Source of the DNA: an uncultured Lachnospiraceae bacterium
GTDB lineage: Bacteria > Bacillota > Clostridia > Lachnospirales > Lachnospiraceae
Direction: 5' to 3'
Assembly: GCA_910585395.1 (NCBI GenBank)
Contig: CAJUCK010000030.1
Span: forward strand, 19,249 to 29,103
Length of the DNA: 9,855 nt
Numbering within the stretch: the first letter of the stretch is position 1; every line of letters begins with the position of its first letter. This document shows positions 1 through 5,909 of the stretch, one piece after another. A program made the position numbers and the translations under genes. Below the pieces are notes generated by a model. That model was not told where the DNA came from. It ran no database searches and saw only the letters and a list, made by a program, of their open reading frames with translations.

Positions 1-234
1 TGCTGCTACCAATAATTTATCCGCAAGCGGGTCCATAAATTTGCCGAAATTTGTAACAAGATTATATTTTCTGGCAATTTTCCCATCCAAAAGGTCCGTC
101 AGGCTTGCAATAATAAAAATTGCAGCAGCAGCATACATGCTAAGAGTCTCGCCCCAAATTGGAACCAGCATAAATACTACAAAAGGCGCAATTAAAATCA
201 CGCGCAGAACAGTCAGTTTATTCGGTAAATTCAT
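1..234 (-). CDS. pgsA: CDP-diacylglycerol--glycerol-3-phosphate 3-phosphatidyltransferase, N-terminal part (cut by window edge)
   Basis: PgsA transfers a phosphatidyl group from CDP-diacylglycerol to glycerol-3-phosphate. This is the committed step to phosphatidylglycerol and takes place in the cytoplasmic membrane. Only the first 78 codons are present. They begin MNLPNKLTVLRV and contain a hydrophobic first segment (about residues 8-25), a second hydrophobic stretch (about 33-45), and then the complete CDP-alcohol phosphotransferase signature. That signature is DxxDGxxAR followed by G and two Asp at the expected spacing (DLLDGKIAR ... GKFMDPLAD). The ATG at 234-232 has an AGGAG at 248-244, nine bases upstream, inside rimO. 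The gene overlaps the end of rimO by 17 bases, so it is probably translationally coupled as the distal gene of the yicC operon. The C-terminal membrane segments lie outside the window. Confidence 0.93.
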   Translation of the reverse strand, partial: MNLPNKLTVLRVILIAPFVVFMLVPIWGETLSMYAAAAIFIIASLTDLLDGKIARKYNLVTNFGKFMDPLADKLLVAA

Positions 235-1555
235 GGTTTATGTCTCCTATCAAATCATATTCGTATGCTCCGGCAACTCTCACTCTTACGAAATCACCAG
301 TCATCAGTGGTATCTCTGTATTTACAAAAATATATCCGTCAATGTCTGGAGCATCCCGGTAAGTTCTGCCCACATAGGCATTTTCCCCATCCACACGGCC
401 TTCAATCATCACCAGCAGCTCCTGACCTTTAAGATCATCATTTTTATCAAAAATAATCTCTTCCTGAAGCTCCATAATCTCATCGCGCCATTCTTCCTTC
501 TGCTCTTCTTCAATCTGATCTGAAAATCCAGCCGCCGGCGTACCCTCCTCTGGAGAATAGGTAAACGCGCCAAGGCGGTCAAATTCCATTTCATTCAGAA
601 AATACATGAGTTCTTCATGCATTTCCTGCGTCTCTCCCGGAAAACCGCAAATCAATGTCGTCCGCAGTGCTATATCTGGAATTTCTGCCTTCAGCCTGGC
701 AATATTTTCAATCAATTCTTTCTTGCTGGTCCGCCTTCCCATCCGTTTGAGAATCTCATCATTAATGTGCTGAATCGGCATATCCAGATAATGGCAGACT
801 TTCTTATTGCGTTTGATAGAAAAAATCAATTCTTCATAAATTTCCTCCGGATAACAGTACATAATTCGAATCCACTGAATCCCCGGAACTTCATTCAGCT
901 TGTCCAGTAAGAGATGCAGAGATTTTTCTCCATAGAGATCCACACCATACAGTGTAGTTTCCTGAGCCACCAGGATCAGTTCTTTTACTCCCTGTTCTGC
1001 AAGCTGTTCTGCCTGCGCCAGCAGTTCTTCCATAGGTACGCTGCGGTAACGTCCCCGGATATGGGGAATGATACAATAACTGCAGTGTTTATCACATCCT
1101 TCTGCAATCTTTAAATGCGCATAATGCCCTCCCGTGGTCAGAACTCGTCCTGCCTTATGTGCAGGCAGCCCTGTAAGAGGCAGAAACTGTTCAAATCGGC
1201 TGCCTTTTTGAATTTCTGCAAGCGCTTTTTCAATCTCTTCGTAAGAATTGGTGCCGAGCACTGCATCCACCTGAGGTATCTCTTTGATAATCTCATCCTG
1301 ATATCTCTGAGCCAGGCAGCCTGTGACAATCAGCGCCCCGCAGCTTCCTCTGTCCTTATATTCCGCCATCTCCAGGATGGTATTGATACTTTCCTCTTTG
1401 GCATCATTGATAAAACAGCAGCTATTGATGACAATGGCATCTGCCTGCTCTTCTTCATTTGTAAAAGTGTGTCCACTGGCTCCCAATGACCCTATCATAA
1501 ATTCTGTGTCCACCAGATTTTTGTCACATCCAAGGGAAACAAATAATATTTTCAT
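218..1555 (-). CDS. rimO: Ribosomal protein uS12 (S12) aspartate beta-methylthiotransferase RimO
   Basis: RimO is a radical-SAM enzyme with two iron-sulfur clusters. It adds a methylthio group to a conserved aspartate of ribosomal protein uS12. The 445-residue product has the full family layout. The N-terminal MTTase domain carries the three cluster cysteines (C10 in SLGCDKNLVDTE, C46 in NSCCFI, C80 in VTGCLAQR). The radical-SAM CxxxCxxC motif is C154/C158/C161 in EGCDKHCSYC. The C-terminal TRAM-like region spans roughly 375-440. The SLGCxKNLVD signature and total length distinguish it from MiaB and MtaB. I start it at ATG 1555, not at the upstream in-frame codon at 1600: this ATG has GAGAGG five bases before it and gives the expected MKILFVSLGC beginning. 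It lies 84 bp after rpoZ, behind a hairpin (1576-1626), and overlaps pgsA by 17 bases. Nothing in it looks damaged. Confidence 0.96.
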   Translation of the reverse strand: MKILFVSLGCDKNLVDTEFMIGSLGASGHTFTNEEEQADAIVINSCCFINDAKEESINTILEMAEYKDRGSCGALIVTGCLAQRYQDEIIKEIPQVDAVLGTNSYEEIEKALAEIQKGSRFEQFLPLTGLPAHKAGRVLTTGGHYAHLKIAEGCDKHCSYCIIPHIRGRYRSVPMEELLAQAEQLAEQGVKELILVAQETTLYGVDLYGEKSLHLLLDKLNEVPGIQWIRIMYCYPEEIYEELIFSIKRNKKVCHYLDMPIQHINDEILKRMGRRTSKKELIENIARLKAEIPDIALRTTLICGFPGETQEMHEELMYFLNEMEFDRLGAFTYSPEEGTPAAGFSDQIEEEQKEEWRDEIMELQEEIIFDKNDDLKGQELLVMIEGRVDGENAYVGRTYRDAPDIDGYIFVNTEIPLMTGDFVRVRVAGAYEYDLIGDINHEFTE

Positions 1556-1575
1556 AGATTCCTCTCTAACAAGAA

Positions 1576-1626
1576 CACACCATTCACAAAATACAAACAA
1601 TTATTCGTATTCTGCAAGATGGTGTG
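1576..1626 (-). promoter_or_regulatory. Imperfect long hairpin in the rpoZ-rimO spacer (possible attenuator or processing site)
   Basis: In the minus-strand RNA an outer 8-bp stem, CACACCAT/ATGGTGTG on the plus strand (1576-1583 with 1619-1626), encloses a small internal loop. Inside it is a second 8-bp stem (1587-1594 with 1607-1614) capped by a 12-nt loop. The single A/C mismatch seen on the plus strand becomes a G-U wobble in the minus-strand transcript, so the structure fits the operon mRNA better. The bases after it read TTCTTGTTAG, too poor in U for a strong terminator. It sits about 10 nt before the rimO ribosome-binding site. A weak attenuator or an mRNA processing or stability element is inferred, not shown. 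Confidence 0.5.
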
Positions 1627-1639
1627 GGCATAACTGTTT

Positions 1640-1906
1640 CTATTCTTCTGTGTTGTCCTGTTCCTGGTCATTATCCTCTCCGACAATGGTTACCTTACTG
1701 TTAAACACTTCTTCCACTGCAATAGACAGTGGTTTCTGATTTGACATATTATCAATAACCGGTTCGTCACCGCCGATAATCTGCCTGGCCCTTTTTGCCG
1801 TTGCAAGCACAATCGAATAACGGCTGTTTACCACTGGTTCTTCTCCAATTTCAACTCCACTGTTTACTACTTTCATCAAATCTGTATAAGAGGGATGCAG
1901 CATCAT
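1640..1906 (-). CDS. rpoZ: DNA-directed RNA polymerase subunit omega
   Basis: Omega is the small RNA polymerase subunit that helps fold and hold beta-prime in the core enzyme. The 88-residue product begins MMLHPSYTDLM and carries the family's conserved helix NSRYSIVLATAKRARQI (residues 27-43) and KPLSIAVEEV (58-67). It ends in an acidic tail rich in D, E, N and Q, as is usual in Firmicutes. The start is slightly uncertain. AAAGGAG at 1924-1918 is 11 bases from ATG 1906 and 5 bases from TTG 1912, which directly abuts the gmk stop codon; using TTG would add two residues (M-I). Six bases separate ATG 1906 from gmk, and the ribosome-binding site lies within the last gmk codons, so the two are probably translationally coupled. 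The gmk-rpoZ pairing is conserved in many bacteria. Confidence 0.95.
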   Translation of the reverse strand: MMLHPSYTDLMKVVNSGVEIGEEPVVNSRYSIVLATAKRARQIIGGDEPVIDNMSNQKPLSIAVEEVFNSKVTIVGEDNDQEQDNTEE

Positions 1907-1912
1907 AATCAA

Positions 1913-2547
1913 TCATTCTCCTTTCGCAAAGCTCTTAAGCTCTGCTCTTATATTTTCAATTAATTCATGGTTTCTTGCCACGCGGGCATGCTCATTTCTT
2001 ATGATAGAATGCACTTGCTGTACACATTCTTCTAAGTCATCATTGATCACAAAAAAATCGTAATTCTCAACTCCCTGCGCTTCCTGCCAGGCACGGCTGA
2101 GCCTGGACGCGATTGTGTCCTCGTCTTCGGTCCCCCTGTCCACAAGGCGGTGTTTCAATTCTACTGCACCCGGGGGAGACACAAACAAAAGCAGAGCTTC
2201 TGGATATGATTCTTTCACTTTAAGCGCACCCTGTATCTCAATTTCCAGAATTACGTCCCGCCCCTGCTCTAACTGCTGACATACATACTCTCTGGGAGTT
2301 CCGTAATAATTGCTGACATACTGGGCATACTCTATCAATGCTCCCTGCCGGATCATCTCTTCAAATTCCTCTCTGGAAACAAAAAATATTCCTGTCCATG
2401 AGTCTCTCCAGGCCGTGGAGAACGTGTTGTTGCTGATATGCTCAAAGCATAAGTATCTGCATGCTCCGCAAGAAGCCGCTTCATAATGGTTCCCTTGCCT
2501 GAACCGGAAAAACCGGAAACTATCACTAAAATTCCTTTTTTCTTCAT
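1913..2547 (-). pseudogene. gmk: Guanylate kinase, interrupted by a one-base frameshift (sequence error, mutation or recoding)
   Basis: Gmk phosphorylates GMP to GDP with ATP; it is the only route to GDP/GTP from GMP and is normally essential. The first frame (2547-2353) gives 64 residues with the P-loop SGFSGSGKGT (residues 11-20) and the GMP-binding stretch SATTRSPRPGE (38-48), then GQEYF. After this it drifts to a stop. The correct continuation (VSREEFEEMIRQGALIEYA, then NYYGTP, EIEIQGALKVK, the RLSRAWQE lid and a normal C-terminus) lies in another frame and ends at TGA 1915-1913. Adding one T in the run complementary to 2381-2386 (6 T present, 7 expected) restores a normal protein of about 211 residues. 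The start has AGAGGAT upstream, 19 bp after yicC. Every recognisable motif survives on both sides of the shift, so decay appears absent. The simplest explanations are a homopolymer sequencing error or a very recent mutation. A -1 frameshift at the same site would also restore the protein. Confidence 0.9.
2381..2387 (-). other. Frameshift site in gmk: T6G run, reads as slippery heptamer T TTT TTG
   Basis: On the minus strand the codons at this point are TAT TTT TTG TTT. The last T of TAT plus TTT TTG forms X XXY YYZ in the zero frame, the layout used for programmed -1 frameshifting. Slipping back one base after TTG gives GTT TCC AGA GAG, which is exactly the gmk frame (V-S-R-E), with Leu in place of the expected Phe. 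I did not identify a convincing downstream pseudoknot or hairpin, or an upstream Shine-Dalgarno-like stimulator at the right distance. The run is also a typical place for a one-base sequencing indel. Confidence 0.45.
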
Positions 2548-2566
2548 CTTTTATCCTCTGCTGGCA

Positions 2567-3445
2567 TTATTCAATATTCTGAATCTGTTCACGGACTTTT
2601 TCAATGTCCGTCTTCAAATCAATGGCAATCTCAGAGACTTCCATATCATTTGCTTTAGAAAGAATGGTATTTGCCTCCCGATTCATCTCCTGGGCGATAA
2701 AATCCAGTTTTCTTCCCACACTTTCTTCCTGCAGCAGTGTCTCTTTCATATTACTGATATGTGTTTTTAACCGGACTAGCTCTTCATCTGTGCAGATCTT
2801 ATCTGCAAAAACTGCAGTCTCCGCCAGAATCCTGTTTTCATCTATCTGAGTATTCTCTAAAAGCTCCTGTACCTTCTCTGCCAGTCTGCTTCGGTATTCC
2901 TTCACAATTTCCGGGGAACGCTGTTCAATCCGTTCCACATAACGGAACATGATATCCAGTTTGCCCAGCAGATCAATCCGAAGCTGTTCACCTTCTCGAA
3001 TGCGTGTCTCCACAAACTGCTCTGCCGCCCCCCGAATTGCCTGTTCCAACAGGGGCCGCCATTCTTCTTCATCCATATCCTGCGGTTCCATAACAAGAAT
3101 CTCTGGATATTTGGAGAGACATGCTGCACTGAGTTCTAAAGGTATTTCAAACTGTTCAGCCATCTGTCGTATGTATTTCACATATTCTTCTGCCAGCACA
3201 TCATTATATTTTAACAATACCTGGTTCTCGGTACAATCTTCATACGTAACAAAAATATCAATTTTCCCCCGCTGAATATAATCTTTTAACAGGGTGCGGA
3301 CTGTATTTTCAAAAAAATTTAATTTCTTTGGCATCTTGATGCCTATGTCTAAATAGCGATGGTTTACCGACTTCATCTCTACTGTGACCTTCCGCGTCTC
3401 ACTGACAGCCTCACAGCGCCCAAAACCGGTCATGCTTTTTATCAT
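2567..3445 (-). CDS. yicC: YicC/YloC-family endoribonuclease
   Basis: This family (YicC in E. coli, YloC in B. subtilis) is reported to have endoribonuclease activity and to affect small-RNA turnover; its role here is inferred from homology. The 292-residue protein has the N-terminal signature SMTGFGR (4-10) with NHRYLDI (28-34). The C-terminal DUF1732 domain (about 207-292) contains AETAVFADKICTDEEL, GRKLDFIAQEMNRE and the closing EQIQNIE. Length and both domains are typical, so it is intact. ATG 3445 is preceded by AGGAGG at ideal spacing. It is the first gene of the leftward operon: a strong sigma-A promoter lies about 58 bp upstream, and gmk follows after 19 bp. In several Firmicutes a remA/DUF370 gene sits between yicC and gmk; there is no room for one here. 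Confidence 0.94.
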   Translation of the reverse strand: MIKSMTGFGRCEAVSETRKVTVEMKSVNHRYLDIGIKMPKKLNFFENTVRTLLKDYIQRGKIDIFVTYEDCTENQVLLKYNDVLAEEYVKYIRQMAEQFEIPLELSAACLSKYPEILVMEPQDMDEEEWRPLLEQAIRGAAEQFVETRIREGEQLRIDLLGKLDIMFRYVERIEQRSPEIVKEYRSRLAEKVQELLENTQIDENRILAETAVFADKICTDEELVRLKTHISNMKETLLQEESVGRKLDFIAQEMNREANTILSKANDMEVSEIAIDLKTDIEKVREQIQNIE

Positions 3446-3502
3446 ACACTTCCTCCTGTATTCCCCTCCTGGAATCTTTTACCTATTCACATAAGTATCT
3501 AT

Positions 3503-3531
3503 ATTATAAAACAGTTTTTAAAAATAGTCAA
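3503..3531 (-). promoter_or_regulatory. Sigma-A promoter of the yicC-gmk-rpoZ-rimO-pgsA operon
   Basis: Reading the minus strand, TTGACT (3531-3526) is followed by a 17-bp spacer and a perfect TATAAT (3508-3503). This predicts a transcription start near 3496 and a leader of about 50 nt that ends in the AGGAGG of yicC. It is the best consensus promoter in the window and lies in the divergent yicC/rqcH intergenic region. Confidence 0.85.
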
Positions 3532-3551
3532 ACTTTCTTTTTTACAGTTTG

Positions 3552-3581
3552 TTGTTTTCTAATTGCAGAAGTTGGTATATA
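3552..3581 (+). promoter_or_regulatory. Candidate promoter of rqcH
   Basis: TTGTTT (3552-3557), an 18-bp spacer and TATATA (3576-3581) preceded by TG one base upstream (3573-3574) resemble an extended -10 sigma-A promoter. A second possible pair is TTGGTA (3572-3577) with TATGAA (3595-3600), 17 bp apart. Neither is close to consensus, so the exact start is uncertain. Either gives a leader of about 50-70 nt before the AAAGGAG at about 3637-3643. The 209-bp region between yicC and rqcH holds nothing else that I can identify. Confidence 0.4.
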
Positions 3582-3654
3582 CTAATACAGTAAATATGAA
3601 ATCTTTTTAGACCTGAACCTGGCATTATTTTTACATAAAGGAGAACAACAGACC

Positions 3655-5388
3655 ATGGCTTTTGATGGAATTGTAATTGCAAATCTTGTAAAAGAACTGA
3701 ATGAAACTATATTAAATGGAAGAATCAGCAAAATTGCCCAGCCGGAAAATGATGAACTTCTGCTGACTTTTAAAGGAAACACCGGACAGATTCGCCTGGT
3801 CTTATCCGCCAGCGCTTCACTTCCGCTGATTTACCTGACGAAGGAAAATAAACCCAGCCCCTTAACAGCTCCTAACTTCTGCATGCTTTTGAGAAAACAT
3901 ATAGCAAATGGACGAATTACCAGAATTTATCAGCCGCAAATGGAGCGGATTATCAACTTTGAAATTGAACACCTCAATGAATTGGGGGATATCTGTCGGA
4001 AACTTCTGATTGTGGAAATTATGGGAAAACACAGTAATATTATTTTCTGCGATGAAAATTATAAAATCATCGACAGCATCAAACATATTTCTGCCCAGGT
4101 CAGCTCTGTACGTGAAGTGCTTCCAGGCCGGACATACTTTATCCCTGCAACACAGGAGAAATGCAATCCCCTGGAAACATCCCAGGAAGAATTTTTTGAT
4201 AAAGTTTTTTCCAAACCTCAGACTCTTCAAAAAAGTATTTTTACCACTTATACTGGAATCAGCCCAGTGATTGCCTCTGAACTATGCTTCCGTGCAGGTA
4301 TGGAAGGCGACCGTCCTTCATGTGCTCTAAAAGAAGAACAAAAGCTGCATCTCTTTCATCATTTTTCCTGGATGATGCAGGATATCCAGGAAGGAAAATT
4401 TACTCCAAATATCATCAAAAACGGAAAAGAACCCATTGAATTTTCCTCTGTTGCACTGACACAGTATGCAGACCTGAACGTCAGCGGATATCCTGATATT
4501 TCTAAAGTTTTGGAAACTTACTATGCAGATAAAAACGCCTATACACGTATCCGGCAGAAATCTGTAGATTTGCGGAAAGTAGTATCTACCATACTAGATC
4601 GAAACCGCAAGAAATATGCCCTGCAGCTTAGACAGTTAAAAGACACTGAGAAGCGGGAAAAATATAAAGTTTATGGGGAGCTTATAAACACTTACGGCTA
4701 TGGACTGGAAGAAGGTTCTAAAATCCTTAACGCCCAGAACTATTATACCAATGAAATGGTAACTATCCCTCTGGACCCTAAACTTACTCCCCAGGAAAAT
4801 GCCCAGAAATATTTTGACAAATACAATAAATTAAAACGTACCTTCGAGGCTCTCACTGATTTAACACAGGAAACACAGGAAGAAATGGAACACTTAGAAT
4901 CCATATCCACTTCTCTGGATATCGCCATATCTGAAGAAGATCTGACTCAGATCAAAGAAGAATTGACCCAGTATGGATACATCAAACGAAAACACACTGG
5001 AAAAAAGGAAAAAATAAAAAGCAAACCTTTTCATTACCTTTCTTCTGATGGATTTCATATTTATATAGGGAAAAATAATTTTCAGAACGATGAGCTGACC
5101 TTTAAGTTTGCAGTGGGTAACGACTGGTGGTTCCATGCCAAGGGAATGCCTGGTTCCCATGTAATTGTTAAGACCAACGGTGAGGAACTTCCAGACCGCA
5201 CCTTTGAGGAAGCTGGCCGTCTTGCTGCCTATTACTCCAAAGGAAGGCAAAATGACAAAGTAGAAATTGACTATTTAGAAAAGAAAAATGTAAAAAAGCC
5301 AAAAGGCGGCAAACCCGGTTTCGTAGTCTATTACACAAATTACTCTCTGGTAGCTGCCCCTGATATCAGCGGGCTGAAAGAGATTTGA
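3655..5388 (+). CDS. rqcH: Rqc2 homolog RqcH (NFACT family, ribosome-associated quality control; also annotated as fibronectin-binding FbpA)
   Basis: RqcH binds 50S subunits that carry a stalled peptidyl-tRNA and recruits tRNA-Ala to add C-terminal alanine tails, which mark the peptide for degradation. The 577-residue protein has the NFACT-N domain, starting MAFDGIVIANLVKEL, with LLRKHIANGRI (78-88) and the signature EIMGKHSNI (121-129). Charged helical segments at about 290-345 and 380-440 should form the coiled-coil arm. The NFACT-R domain (about 457-570) contains DWWFHAKGMPGSHVI (490-504) and the basic VKKPKGGKPGFVVYY. Length is normal and no break is seen. One unusual point: the conserved Asp-Arg pair at 97-98 of the B. 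subtilis protein reads Glu97-Arg98 here (MERIINFEIEHL). The start ATG lies about 11 bases after AAAGGAG. It is transcribed divergently from the yicC operon; a spore-protein gene follows 148 bp downstream, with no clear terminator between them. Confidence 0.95.
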   Translation: MAFDGIVIANLVKELNETILNGRISKIAQPENDELLLTFKGNTGQIRLVLSASASLPLIYLTKENKPSPLTAPNFCMLLRKHIANGRITRIYQPQMERIINFEIEHLNELGDICRKLLIVEIMGKHSNIIFCDENYKIIDSIKHISAQVSSVREVLPGRTYFIPATQEKCNPLETSQEEFFDKVFSKPQTLQKSIFTTYTGISPVIASELCFRAGMEGDRPSCALKEEQKLHLFHHFSWMMQDIQEGKFTPNIIKNGKEPIEFSSVALTQYADLNVSGYPDISKVLETYYADKNAYTRIRQKSVDLRKVVSTILDRNRKKYALQLRQLKDTEKREKYKVYGELINTYGYGLEEGSKILNAQNYYTNEMVTIPLDPKLTPQENAQKYFDKYNKLKRTFEALTDLTQETQEEMEHLESISTSLDIAISEEDLTQIKEELTQYGYIKRKHTGKKEKIKSKPFHYLSSDGFHIYIGKNNFQNDELTFKFAVGNDWWFHAKGMPGSHVIVKTNGEELPDRTFEEAGRLAAYYSKGRQNDKVEIDYLEKKNVKKPKGGKPGFVVYYTNYSLVAAPDISGLKEI

Positions 5389-5429
5389 TGATTCATGACA
5401 TTTTTTGTAAAAATCGGAAAGAACTGCAT

Positions 5430-5458
5430 GTCTATTCCCCAGATTGCTGCATATACTA
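5430..5458 (+). promoter_or_regulatory. Possible sigma-G type promoter of the spore protein gene
   Basis: GTCTA (5430-5434), a 17-bp spacer and TATACTA (5452-5458) partly resemble forespore sigma-G elements (GnATR and CAtnnTA). The -35 is only a partial match, so the main support is the gene downstream, since SASP genes are usually sigma-G controlled. The predicted transcript would begin near 5465, at the foot of the hairpin at 5463-5480. Confidence 0.3.
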
Positions 5459-5462
5459 TCAC

Positions 5463-5504
5463 TGTAATCGAAAGATTACAAAACACCGGCGGTCATCCGG
5501 CGGT
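5463..5504 (+). promoter_or_regulatory. Two tandem hairpins in the spore-protein leader
   Basis: The first hairpin is a perfect 7-bp stem, TGTAATC (5463-5469) with GATTACA (5474-5480), capped by the GNRA tetraloop GAAA. The second pairs 5485-5492 (ACCGGCGG) with 5497-5504 (CCGGCGGT) around a TCAT loop, with one G-G mismatch. It also appears as a direct repeat of CCGGCGGT with an 11-bp period. Neither is followed by a T run, so they are not terminators in this direction. A 5' mRNA-stabilising structure for a long-lived spore transcript is an inference. Confidence 0.5.
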
Positions 5505-5536
5505 AAATCTGACAAAAGATACAGGAGGGAACGATA

Positions 5537-5740
5537 ATGTCAAATTCATCTAACAAAGCAGTAATACCGGAAGCAAAAAGTGCATTGGATAAGTTCAAAT
5601 TTGAGGTTGCAAACGAAATTGGTGTACCTTTAAAAGACGGTTATAACGGAGATTTGACCTCTAAGCAGAATGGTTCTGTTGGAGGTTATATGGTGAAGAA
5701 AATGATCGAAGCCCAAGAGAGACAGATGGCTGGTAAATAA
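5537..5740 (+). CDS. Alpha/beta-type small acid-soluble spore protein (SASP)
   Basis: These small proteins saturate forespore DNA and hold it in an A-like form that resists UV and heat damage. On germination the GPR protease cleaves them to supply amino acids. The 67-residue product has both family blocks. One is KFKFEVANEIGV (19-30), containing the GPR cleavage site, expected between E23 and V24. The other is the DNA-contact block NGSVGGYMVKKMIEAQE (45-61), where Y51 replaces the Glu more often seen after GG. ATG 5537 has an excellent AGGAGG 7-8 bases upstream. The gene is probably monocistronic, made in the forespore from its own promoter, and ends at a strong bidirectional terminator. It follows rqcH on the same strand. 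Several paralogues are usual per genome, so I assign no specific symbol. Confidence 0.95.
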   Translation: MSNSSNKAVIPEAKSALDKFKFEVANEIGVPLKDGYNGDLTSKQNGSVGGYMVKKMIEAQERQMAGK

Positions 5741-5785
5741 CGTACAGGGACTATCCTGCTATAAAAATTCAGACATTTGCACAGA

Positions 5786-5823
5786 AAAACCACTATGGAA
5801 AATTCGTTTTCCACAGTGGTTTT
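5786..5823. terminator. Bidirectional intrinsic terminator between SASP gene and recG
   Basis: AAAACCACT...TGGAAAA pairs with TTTTCCA...AGTGGTTTT around a TTCG loop (5803-5806), a stem of about 16 bp with one A-C mismatch (5795/5814). The arms themselves supply T tracts on both strands: GGTTTTCTGCTTT rightwards and GGTTTTTCTG leftwards. It therefore serves the SASP gene on the plus strand and recG on the minus strand. It lies 45 bp after the SASP stop and 87 bp after the recG stop. Confidence 0.88.
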
Positions 5824-5883
5824 CTGCTTTATACAATCTGCCTGCCACGCCAAGGCATAAATGTCTTTACCCATTATCTGCAG

Positions 5884-5905
5884 AAAAGACAGATGATTTC
5901 TGTCT
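5884..5905 (-). terminator. Weak second terminator-like hairpin just after recG
   Basis: A perfect 7-bp stem, AGACAGA (5887-5893) with TCTGTCT (5899-5905), has a 5-nt loop. On the minus strand it is followed by TTTTC, starting five bases past the recG stop codon. The stem is short and only moderately GC-rich, so it probably acts as a leaky first stop ahead of the stronger terminator at 5786-5823. Confidence 0.45.
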
Positions 5906-5909
5906 GCTT

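Noticed and set aside
41..523. Plus-strand open frame antisense to rimO/pgsA
   Set aside because: Shadow of the minus-strand genes. The translation matches no recognisable family and there is no ribosome-binding site or promoter.
1556..1600. Extension of rimO by 15 codons to an upstream in-frame start at 1600
   Set aside because: It would run through the intergenic hairpin and has no good ribosome-binding site. The internal ATG 1555 has one and gives the standard N-terminus.
1913..2356. C-terminal half of gmk as an independent gene
   Set aside because: Its ATG is simply the Met of the conserved EEFEEMI stretch. The conserved residues continue upstream in the same frame to the T run, so this is one broken gene, not two.
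5396..5415. T6 run after rqcH as an intrinsic terminator
   Set aside because: No GC-rich hairpin precedes the T run, so termination here is not supported.
5745..5760. CAGG/CCTG small inverted repeat right after the SASP stop
   Set aside because: Only four base pairs. The real terminator is the long stem at 5786-5823.
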